Assembly: GCA_033239005.1 (NCBI GenBank)
Contig: BSQZ01000009.1
Location: 1,435,752-1,499,751, forward strand
Source of the DNA: Lamellibrachia satsuma
Taxonomy: Eukaryota > Annelida > Polychaeta > Sabellida > Siboglinidae
Reading direction: 5' to 3'
DNA: 64,000 nt
Part shown: piece by piece, positions 11,132 to 61,040 of the stretch
Layout: each line of letters begins with the position of its first letter
How positions within the stretch are numbered: position 1 is the stretch's first letter
Notes under the pieces: generated by a model
The model's input: the letters and a program-made list of their open reading frames with translations, nothing else
The model's database searches: none
What the model was told of the DNA's origin: nothing
Translations under genes and position numbers: made by a program

Positions 11132-12949
11132 CTGCAAACAAAATGTTGACTATATTAAAACAAATCATACAATTTTCTTTAGGAATAGGCCAGAAGAGCA
11201 CATCAATTATGAATGGCTTATGAACGTGAATGACATACCTGGACAGCAAAAAAAACATTAAATGAGGCAGTCTCTTAAAAATTTTTTATTATGATCTCTT
11301 GCAATTATGATATCTTGCTGATACCAAATTTATTACATTATTTATATTATTATTTGGCCAGTGAGCATAAAAGACAAACACTACCCTGGAAGTAGTCCGA
11401 AAGTATATTAGAATCCTTTAACAATCTTTACGAACATAATGACAGCTTTTAAAACATTAGGCTGATTATTTACCTTTGGCAGCTCTGAAGTCCAGCCTGT
11501 TGGCTGGGTTGAGCAAGGGCACTGCCTTCAAGATTTCACTGTCAAAGTGGAACCGCTGCAGGAATTTCGAGGTTAGGGCCACATACCCAGAGCGTACTCT
11601 CCTGAAACATACATTAACTTGGAGGTCAGGTAATCATACCAGAGCATACTCTCCTGAAATATACATGATTTGTAGGTCAGGTATTCAAAACAAGAGCATA
11701 CTCTCTTGAAATATACATGAACTTGGAGGACAGGTATTCATAGCATGTGTGAAATCAGCATGAAAATGAAACTTTCAGTAAACTAGCGACTATAAAGTAA
11801 AATGGATTTTGGTAGCTAAGTATGGTATGGTTAAAACACTGTTACTTACTGGTAAAACCGAGTGGCTATCATGGGACTGGAATCTTCCGCGAGAGACTCA
11901 AGACATCTCATGGCCTGCACACCAACAGTTAGGTCATCGTTGTCTTTCTGGTTATGAATCTCCATGTACTTGACACCAGTCACGTCTCTGGCAGCAGTTA
12001 TTACCTGTGCCTTCACGAAGTTGCCCATGTAACTACGGAGCATACCCTCTACGTCGGATGCCAGTTGCAGTATCTTGCAGCCTTCTGACTGGAAAGAAGA
12101 TAAACACCACTGTTTAGTACGTTATGGGAATAAATACAATTGATAACTTTTTCATCATGAGCCAGCACCGGAGAGCATGTCTTGTGTACTCTGCATCTGG
12201 GGTGGACCGAATGCATCTATTCAACTGTAAAAAAGGCTAAACATAATACAAAAACCAGTCAGTAAAAATGTGATAACAAGAATACAAACACACCTGAAAG
12301 GTAGTGTTAAACTTGTTGAGCCTGGTCAACGAGAAGTCCAGGAAGAAGAAGAGTAGCTTCATCTCGGGGCAGTTGTAGTACTTTGCACATCGCTTTACAC
12401 GACCAGGCTTCTCCACATCTGGGTGACTGGAGAAGTAGGCCTTGAGGGCAGGCCACTGGTCCAGCGTGCGCCTCACACACTTCTGCAGAGAGAGCCACCG
12501 GATACTGATGTGTTTGAGGATCTCTTGCATGTCGACCTCCGCAAACATCTGGTACTCCCGGTATTCCTCACGCCTCTTTGAACTGAAAGTATATATACAA
12601 GAAAAAAACACAGCTGTGAATTAATGTAATTACCAATAATACTTACCTGCCTGTTTTTATACAAATAGAAAAGTAGACACTACATTTTTCTTTATGCATA
12701 TGTGACGATATATACCTTCCATGGAAGAAGTAGTACGTGTCGATGAGTAAATCCTCAATCGGAAGGTGGAGAGCCTTGACCATCTGTGATGCCGCCAAGC
12801 TTGCGATGTGTGACACACACCCCAAGTCGAACACTCTGTGGTCTGTGGCTGTGCAGATACGGGAGAGCACAGAGTTGTTGCAGCCAACCATCACTGATGC
12901 GTTGTCTGAAGAAAATCCTTTCACATTCGCCCAGGGAATCTTGCGATCA
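10713..12949 (-). CDS. hAT-family transposase-like gene, five exons, 5' end missing
   Basis: On the minus strand five exons join in frame without a stop: 12949-12716, 12582-12294, 12088-11850, 11601-11474 and 11131-10713, about 436 codons. All introns are GT-AG and phases agree. The product has the hAT catalytic-core block SDNASVMVGCNNSVLSRI, the CVSHIASL block and IRWLSLQKCV. Its C-terminal dimerisation region carries LPYDQAPVERLFS. The expected BED-type zinc finger and first catalytic Asp are absent, and the first exon opens at an acceptor, so upstream exons are lost or displaced by the CR1 LINE at 13.4 kb. Short introns and an intact frame fit either a young hAT element or a host gene derived from one. 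I see no terminal inverted repeats. A frame of similar length on the opposite strand is a shadow. Confidence 0.75.
11474..11601 (-). CDS. hAT-like gene, exon 4 of 5 seen
   Basis: Encodes VRSGYVALTSKFLQRFHF and LKAVPLLNPANRLDF, between acceptor TTTCAG|G and donor AAAG|GTAAAT. Its acceptor and first bases lie in a three-unit tandem repeat (11588-11747). Confidence 0.7.
11588..11747. repeat. Three-unit tandem repeat across a splice acceptor, unit about 53 bp
   Basis: Units begin AGAGCRTACTCTC at 11590, about 11642 and about 11695. On the minus strand each unit contains ATRTTTCARGAGAGTA, the acceptor and first bases of hAT exon 4. The furthest upstream unit reads CAA rather than CAG. Confidence 0.75.
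11850..12088 (-). CDS. hAT-like gene, exon 3 of 5 seen
   Basis: Acceptor TTTCCAG|T, donor CCA|GTAAGT. Encodes about 80 residues of the middle helical region, including MLRSYMGNFVKAQVI and LESLAEDSSPMIATRFYQ. Confidence 0.7.
12294..12582 (-). CDS. hAT-like gene, exon 2 of 5 seen
   Basis: Acceptor CTTTCAG|T, donor TTTCAG|GTGTGT. Encodes SSKRREEYREYQMF, HISIRWLSLQKCVRRTL and FLDFSLTRLNKFN, the conserved stretch after the second catalytic region of hAT transposases. Confidence 0.75.
12716..12949 (-). CDS. hAT-like gene, first exon seen
   Basis: Acceptor TGTTACAG|T, donor GGAAG|GTATAT. Encodes WANVKGFSSDNASVMVG, CVSHIASLAASQMVKAL and LLIDTYYFFHG. The exon opens mid-codon, so at least one more exon is expected upstream. 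None is recognisable in 12950-13440. Confidence 0.7.
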
Positions 12950-13439
12950 CTGTAACACACAAACACACACATCTTATATTTAATAATGCACAGGTGATGC
13001 CCGATCAATACTACAGCTTAATATTTGCTGAAGCTATGGGTTCTGCCTGGCAGTCCGTTCTAGTGAAACAACGATGACCATCCTGGAAGTCAGCCCCAAA
13101 GCTACGAAACGTGGAATGTGCCAGCAGTCTGTGGCATAATTAAATAGCACACACGTTATGGTCCCAAGACCAGTCCTGAATACATGTGCCACGCCCCACT
13201 TAAAAAATTACAGCTATGACAAGGGAGGAGAGTTCCAACGAACATGTCCAGGGTGGGAGAGAATGCAACTGGCGACGAAGCAAGCGGAGAAGTAGGACGA
13301 GAAAGAGAGGTGGTTTCAAAGAAGGGTGACACTATGTAATCAAACAAACTTATGTCAGTTCTGAGAGGTGCATTTCTTTGATATGATACTATATAATCAA
13401 ACACATCTAGTACACTAAAGCACGTTTGACTATTACGTA

Positions 13440-15640
13440 ATACTAGAAGCGCAGAGGGGTTACTTAGATATGCCTCAAGCAGGACAAAAGGTCACTAGTA
13501 CAAATAAACCAATAACAAAATGTCCGAAAAACATGTCTGAAGCAGGTTATAGATGCGTGTGTTTAAATGCTAGGAGTATAGTAAATAAGAAAAAAGAATT
13601 AAACATTATGGTAGAAGATACTGACCCTCACATAATTGGTATTACCGAATCATGGGCCAACACAGACAGACAGATGCTGAATTAGGATTGACAGGATACG
13701 TAATGTTTAGGAGAGATCTAATAGGAAGAAGGGGAGGGGGAGTTATTTTATATGTTAAAGAACATATTCAGGCTTATGAAATAAAATTTGAAAGGAAAGC
13801 AGATTACGATGAAGCTGTTTTGGTGCAAAATAGTTTCGGGAAATTCAAAATTAAATCTATTGGATTAGTTTACCGAAGTCCAAACATAAACGAAGGGGAT
13901 AACACAAAATACTTTAAAGGAAGCCAGTAAAGGGGAATGTATCATAATGGGAGATTTTAACCATGGACACATACAATGGAAATCTCTAAAGAGTACAGGG
14001 GTGAGGACCAACAATTTCTATTTTTAATTCAGGATAGCTTCCTTACTCGGCACGTGCTAGAACCAACCAGGGGAGAAAATGTACAGATATAGTTTTATCA
14101 TCACAAAAAGAATTAGTGGACAATGTAAAAAATACATGAACCATTGGGTAACAGTGACCACAATCAAATACATTTTGACATCAATGTAAAATCAGAAAGT
14201 AAAAATAAAAAAACGTATAGGAGAAACTTCCACAAAGGTAACTATAAAGATATGAGAAAATACTTAGCAAAGCTAGATTGGAATAACATGCTGATGAATA
14301 AGACTACAATTGAATGTTGGAATATTCTCAAATATGAAATTGAGAGTATCGTCGATAAATTTGTACCCTTGAAAAAACAACGAAAACGGTCTAGAAAGAA
14401 ACACTTGTCAAAAGAAGCTATTAGCAAACTATGTGGAGGGTTTATAGGCGTACCAGAAAGGATGAAGACTATGCAAATTACAAAGAGGCACTTAACCTAG
14501 CTACAACTGAAATTAGAAAATCTAACCAATCTTGTATGTTTTTTTTGAAGAATTTACAAAGTAGGTAGATGATGGGTCACCAGTGGATGTAGTCTACTTA
14601 GATTTTCAGAAAGCTTTCGATAAAGTGCCACATCAAAGATTGTTACTTAAACTAAAAGCCCATGGCAAAGGTAATGATGTAATCAACTGGATAGAAAAGT
14701 GGCTTAAACACAGAAAACAGAGAGTAATAGTAGATGGTGAGATTTCAAACTGGAAATCAGTTTTGAGTGGGGTATTAGGCCCTATACAGTTTTTAATATA
14801 TATATACACCTGTAAATGATTTGGAAGATAACATATCTAGCAAAGTACTCAAATTTGCAGATGACACAAAAGTATTCAGAAATATTACTAATGATAGAGA
14901 TAAATAAAGTTTACAGGATGATCTAGATAAATTAGTTAAATGGTCAGAAAAATGGCAAATGTTATTAAATTTTGGGAAGTGTAAATGTATACACATAGGA
15001 GAGGGAAACATGGATGAAGAATATAAAATGGGGGATGTTGTACTAGGTAGAACCACACAAGAAAAGGACTTAGGAGTAACATTTAGTGCTGACATGAAAG
15101 TTTCAGAGCGATGTGGGATTGCTGCTTAGAAAGGAAATCAAATTCTAGGGCTAATTAGGAGGCTGTATCGGACATAGACAGGCTAGAAAGAAAACAACGA
15201 AGAGCTAAAAATTATTCCAGAACTGAAAGACCTTAGTTACAAAAGTCGCTTATTACAATGTGGTTTGACAACACTAGAGACCAGGAGACTAAGAGGAGAC
15301 CAAATAGAAGTGTTTAAAATAGTGAACGGTTATGAGGATGTTGATAGGAATACGTTCTTGAAACTTAAGTAGAACCAGAGGACACAATGCAACATTGGTT
15401 AAGGAACAGTGTAGGTTGGACATGACAAAGTACTCTTTCTAACAGAGGGTGATAAATGAATGGAACAAACTGCCAAATGATTGTGTTAATGCTAGTAGTA
15501 TGAATATGTTTAAAAATAGAATTGACAGATATTTTATAAGGGTGGGCTACACAGATGAGAAAATTGTTGGACTCTTGATAAGCCAATGGCTTCCTTGTCC
15601 ACTTGCCATCTAGAACTTATTGTTTGGGATGGCAATCTTG
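13440..15640 (+). mobile_element. CR1-clade LINE, degenerate, internally deleted
   Basis: Read on + with frameshifts: endonuclease CLNARSIVNKK and PHIIGITESWA, then GGGVILYVKEHI, YRSPN, IMGDFNH and NSDHNQIHFDI. A deletion near 14540-14580 removes the N-terminal half of the RT. The RT then continues with VYLDFQKAFDKVPHQRLL, a broken LSGVLGP, and KFADDTKVF, which keeps the catalytic Asp pair. EKWQMLLNFGKCKCIH and KDLGVTFSADMKVSE follow. After a second deletion the C-terminus reads through TTLETRRLRGDQIEVFK to the end near 15640. The order matches CR1 elements. Several stops show it is inactive. Confidence 0.85.
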
Positions 15641-15679
15641 TTAAATCTTGTAATGATTTTTGACAAATGAATACATTTC

Positions 15680-16400
15680 AACTCACATCATGGCTTTGAC
15701 AATTCATCAACTCACTGTAATTTATTAATGATGTTTCTATAGGTTGGCACCTTAGTGAAAATAAAAAGAATATGATATATTCACATAAAGAACATGCATA
15801 CAAATTATTTTGTGTATCCAGGTACGTATACAAAAGACTCTAAAGCTAGATGAAACTTGATCAGCGGTCTCTGAAGTAATATACGCTATTTTACTGGAAA
15901 TTATAGTATGTGAAACTGTACGTCTGCAGTTCTAAATTATCTAGGAACTGATAGCTATAACTCCAATATAAATAAAGTGCACCCAGTTGAAAAGCCCATG
16001 TTATGTACTTCTCAATGAATAACTTTCCCTTGTAATCGCATCTTATAATATAATAACGTCACGTTTAAAAAAACATCACAGTCGGACAGTGCAAATGATT
16101 TCAACGTTAGCCCAAACAGAGAAAAGGTTTGACGAATATGCCTTACTGAGTCCCAAGCACAAATACATTATTGTACATGTATAGAACGTGAAATATCACA
16201 AGTAATTATATACTAAATAAGTGTAATGACCTTTCAAACTACAAGGAACTGTGTGCAGACGCACAGTTTCAGATCTTAAGTATTAACAACTACTCACAAC
16301 TTCACCTAGCTGTCCAATGCTCAATTTTAGGAGTACGAAAAAGTACGAAGTTATACGAATACGCTTATTTTTACCCCCCTCTGAACCCCAAATGTGAAAG
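15680..16400. other. Non-coding AT-rich stretch
   Basis: No open frame of note, no repeat structure and no recognisable transposon motif between the CR1 end and the TA tracts. Confidence 0.5.
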
Positions 16401-16411
16401 TTTTTGTGAGA

Positions 16412-16530
16412 ACTGACCATATATATATATATTACATATGTATTAAATATATTATATATATAATATATATATATATTACATATATATAATTATATATATA
16501 TATATATAATATATATATTATATACCACGG
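16412..16530. repeat. TA-rich palindromic microsatellite
   Basis: Several interrupted (TA)n blocks separated by TACATATG and TATTAAATA. It is followed at 16605-16690 by two 49-bp direct copies ending TTCTTCTTCTGGGTAC. Confidence 0.8.
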
Positions 16531-16825
16531 CCACATACTCGTAAAGGAGGACAACACGAAATATCTTGGTGTGGTGAAAAATAAAACACTGTCCTGGAAT
16601 GATTATAGAATATATATATTCTTCTTCTGGGTACAAGAATAGAATAGTATATATAGAATATATATATTCTTCTTCTGGGTACGAGTCAACTTTAAATATT
16701 TGGAAGAGAAAAGATGATAGTGTGCGTGTAGAACTGCAATTTGAGGAGAGGAAAAGTTGATAGCATGAAAACTGCAATATCAATTAATGTTGCAAGCTGG
16801 AGATATTCTCTCTGAAAGTGGTGGC

Positions 16826-16893
16826 GTTATAAGAAGGGGGCTATTATGTTTGTTTGTATTTGTGCATGTATTTTGATTGTGGTGCATGTGTTT

Positions 16894-16949
<56 letters not shown>

Positions 16950-17208
16950 TGGTTCTCCTTTTATAAGCCACTATAACAAGAGGTCATCTCCTCATCAAAG
17001 ACAGAGCCAGAGGCCACATTGTCATGCAGCAAATTAGGCTTCCCCATATGATAAAGCCTGCCCCCACGAGAGGCTATCCCTCTTATTATTATTATTATAA
17101 GACCATTGCACCTTTGGTTTTGCAGAAGTGGTAGCATTATAAGAAGGGGGCTATTATGTTTGTTTGTATGTGCATGTATTGTGCATTTGTGGTGCATGTA
17201 TTTTGATA
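16826..17208. repeat. Duplicated 70-80-bp segment with (TA)n between
   Basis: The segment with ATAAGAAGGGGGCTATTATG appears at about 16829 and again at about 17139, each followed by GTTTGTTTGTAT and a TGTGCATG stretch. The first copy runs into a pure (TA)n at 16895-16948. Confidence 0.75.
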
Positions 17209-17329
17209 GCTGCTATATGTCCTGCCACCTGGTGTCGTTTTGCAGAAACTGGGCACCTCCTTTCAAGGTCCGCATCTGCTTGTTAAATCTTGTTCTTAGA
17301 AATGATACCCTCGCAAACCCTTGAATGAA

Positions 17330-17600
17330 GATGTATTATTAAACAAGCCGCAACCTTCTACAAAATTCTAAATAACATTATTGAGATCACCCCCCAGGCT
17401 TACTAACCCGCTCTCGAACCTGTGGACATTACATAGCCCCCAGGTGTCATATAAATGCAATGGTCTTTTCATTTTCTCCCCGAGCCATTCGCATATGGAA
17501 TATGATTCCACCAAAAATTACCAGCATAAAAAACCCAAAATCATTTCAAGAAGCTATTATGGAACTCCTTTTCACCACACCTCCTGACCTAAACTGCCTT
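17330..17600 (+). mobile_element. LINE C-terminal fragment (L2/Jockey type)
   Basis: With one frame change the + strand gives LTRSRTCGHYIAPRC, then FSFSPRAIRIWNMIPP and KNPKSFQEAI, then a stop. The F-x-R-x-I-x-x-W-N-x-(L/M)-P signature and the following SFQ helix are the usual 3' end of such ORF2 proteins. Only the last 80 codons or so survive. Confidence 0.75.
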
Positions 17601-18883
17601 TAAAACACAGTGCTCAGCATAAACTTATCCATGGTGTGGGTATGGAGACTATCTATGTGTGCATGTGGCAAGACAGCGACAGTATCCATACACATAACCA
17701 ACCAGGGTCCAGGCAACCTATTCAAAATTGTCATTTAATAGCCTATAGATAAAAAAATAAAACTATCAGATAAAAACCCTTTCAGGAGCATTAAAGATAC
17801 TAGTATTTTAGTTGTATGTACCACCCACAGCGCACAGTCCACCACAAACTCCTGCGTTAGCCCAAGTGTGGGCTGTTTGGAGTATAACCACTTCAGACTT
17901 GAGAAGTCGTTGGTAACTTGTGGGCGATAATCGGTGAATACATTGTGCGCTGCTGAGTCGATGACGTCACTACTCGAGGGTCTTTCATTTTCATTGCGCA
18001 AACAGTCTGCGCATATAGAGCTGAGCCCAGATAATTATGAGTGTGTAAGGTGTGTGCTTGCTCGAATTTCACGCTTATGTAGTCACTTTGCGATTGTTTA
18101 ATGCAAGCGTGCATCGGCGTACAAATAGCGAAAGGTACATAGTTCAATCTGGTTCAATTTATAAATAATTTGCATGCCCAGGTGCGTAGAATGCATGGTT
18201 TATCCAAGACGTATTTGCAATGTTTTCAGTTTGTTGTCGCGCAATATCGCCAAAGTGGGTCGGAACCTCGTTCTGGGTGCAGACGTAACAGAGAAACGTG
18301 TGAGTTCGTAAGACGACTCCTGACGATAAAGAATGCATAATTAAAATGTATGTAGATTAATTACCTTACCTGTTAAATGTACGTGACCCCGTCGGCAAAA
18401 TGGCCGCCTCAAAAGACTTATGGTATTTGATCGCAAACGCGCCTGAGGAATCGTGGTGACTCGTGCGCTGTCATCCTGTCCGGCTTGTCCGGACCCTGAT
18501 TCTGGAAATAACACTTGAGCGTGACTAACTAGCGAAGGCGTTCCGTGTATAGCAATACCGTCGACGTTACATCACCAGTCAGAGACTGATATTTGAGGGG
18601 GTTAATGATTGAATAGTTAGTGTGGCCTACAATTTGGGTCTATTCATCAGCCATACACGCAGTCTGCTATTCTATTGGTCACTATATTGTGAGTCATATA
18701 TCCCACGGGCAGGTGCCATCTATACGGTATACTTACTCTTATGGCAACGCGACAGCAAACTGAGTTGTTTTGTGAGTGACTTGTGTTATTAAGGACTATT
18801 TTTTGATTGTTTTTCTCACTGTGGGGCCTGAACTAATGCGCCACCGAGATTGTTAACACAACTAACCAAGTCGGAATAGAGTA
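17601..18883. promoter_or_regulatory. 5' flank and presumptive promoter/5' UTR of SHOC2
   Basis: No coding exon is seen here. CpG density is higher at 18240-18560 than in the surrounding DNA, which fits the promoter region of a housekeeping gene. I cannot place a TATA box or a transcription start. An in-frame TAA lies about eight codons upstream of the SHOC2 ATG. Confidence 0.3.
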
Positions 18884-59714
<40,831 letters not shown>

Positions 59715-60206
59715 GTAAGTGCTAGGCTTGCCAGTTTCCTGCCACTAAGTCTTTAAATAACTGTTCATCTGCCCTGTCAGTGTTTCATTATGGCATTCAA
59801 AGATGTTGGGAGTCAATGTAAGAAAGTGTCAGTAGTTGAAGATGTTGGTGGAAGGGTGGTTGAATCAATCTTTAAAAAAATATTTTTTAAATGATGTATT
59901 ATCTGCACTCACTGCCTTCTTACGATCTCAGTCATGGAATTATAGGGAATGAAATTTAGAATGTATATAATCAAAAATGATTGACCACACACGATTGTGA
60001 TCAATTCCTTAATCGGAAGCAGGAACCAATCAATAGTCGACGAAATTGCGTAATCAGAGCAGCACATACCTCCTCATCAGTTCTCAGACTCTTCCTCTTG
60101 GAACATTCTTGGGAGTTAATGTTTTAGTTCTATTGTATATGTGTGTTTACTGATGATGTCAGAATGATCAGTTATAAACTAGTTACTCGTCAACATGTGT
60201 AGAAGC

Positions 60207-60613
60207 CTAGAAGGTAGAGTTGGAGATAGATGGTAGGGTAGGGTTTGGAGATAGAGAGTAGGGTTGGAGATAGAGGGTTGGGTTGGAGATAAAGGGTAGG
60301 GTTAGAGACAGAGGGTAGGGTTGGAGATAAATTGTAGGGTTGGAGATAAATTGTAGGGTTGGAAATAAATGGTAGGGTTGGATATAGAGGGTAGGGTTTG
60401 GAGATAGAGAGTAGGGTTGGAGATAGAGGGTAGGGTTTGGAGATAGAGAGTAGGGTTGGAGATAGAGGGTTGGGTTGGAGATAGAGGGTAGGGTTAGAGA
60501 TAGAGGGTAGGGTTGGAGATAAATGTTAAGGTTAGAGATAAATGGTTGGGTTAGAGATAGATGGTATGGTTGGAGATAGATGGTAGGGTTGGTAGGGTAG
60601 GGATGGTATTTCC
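60207..60613. repeat. Minisatellite, unit about 17-19 bp, in intron 11
   Basis: Units such as GGTAGGGTTGGAGATAGAG, about 22 copies with variants. TAGGGTT makes it superficially telomere-like, but the spacing is not hexameric. A 140-codon minus-strand frame across it is repeat-derived. Confidence 0.92.
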
Positions 60614-60744
60614 CACCTAGGAGACACACACCAACAGATTCAACCCACTTATAGACTTTCCTCTCCTTATTTCTTCTTTTAACCCCAGAAGCATACAGAA
60701 CAGTGCTTTTGATGTGGTTGACATTACATTATAAACTCTTTAGA

Positions 60745-61038
60745 TATACTTGCTGTGCAGGAACACTGGCTCTCTAAATAGAGCCTTTATTCTCTTAGTT
60801 CTGTTCACTCTGATTTTAATGCCAGAGGAATTAGTTCCATTGATTATGGTGATGGTTTGAGTGGACGCCCTCATGGCAGGCGTTGCTTTTTATGGAGGCA
60901 TTCACTCGACCCTTTTATTGAACCGTTGATATATGCTGATGAGAAGAGACTCCTGCGTCTAAAAATTACCAGCTCTAATGCCACTATTCTTCTTCTTAAT
61001 GTCTACCTACCATATCAGAGTGATGACAATGCTGATGA
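60745..61038 (+). mobile_element. LINE endonuclease fragment, plus strand
   Basis: With one stop near the start the frame reads ILAVQEHWLSK, then SDFNARGISSIDYGDGLSGR, FLWRHSLDPFIEPLIYADEK and LLLNVYLPYQSDDNADEY. This is the N-terminal half of an APE-type endonuclease from a LINE different from its neighbour. It ends where the minus-strand LINE tail begins, so it is the insertion target. Confidence 0.75.
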
Positions 61039-61040
61039 AT

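Noticed and set aside
10716..11261. 181-codon + strand frame
   Set aside because: Antisense shadow of the hAT C-terminal exon, whose minus-strand motifs and splice phases are convincing.
60207..60629. 140-codon minus-strand frame rich in Leu-Gln-Pro-Tyr
   Set aside because: Translation of the intron 11 minisatellite.
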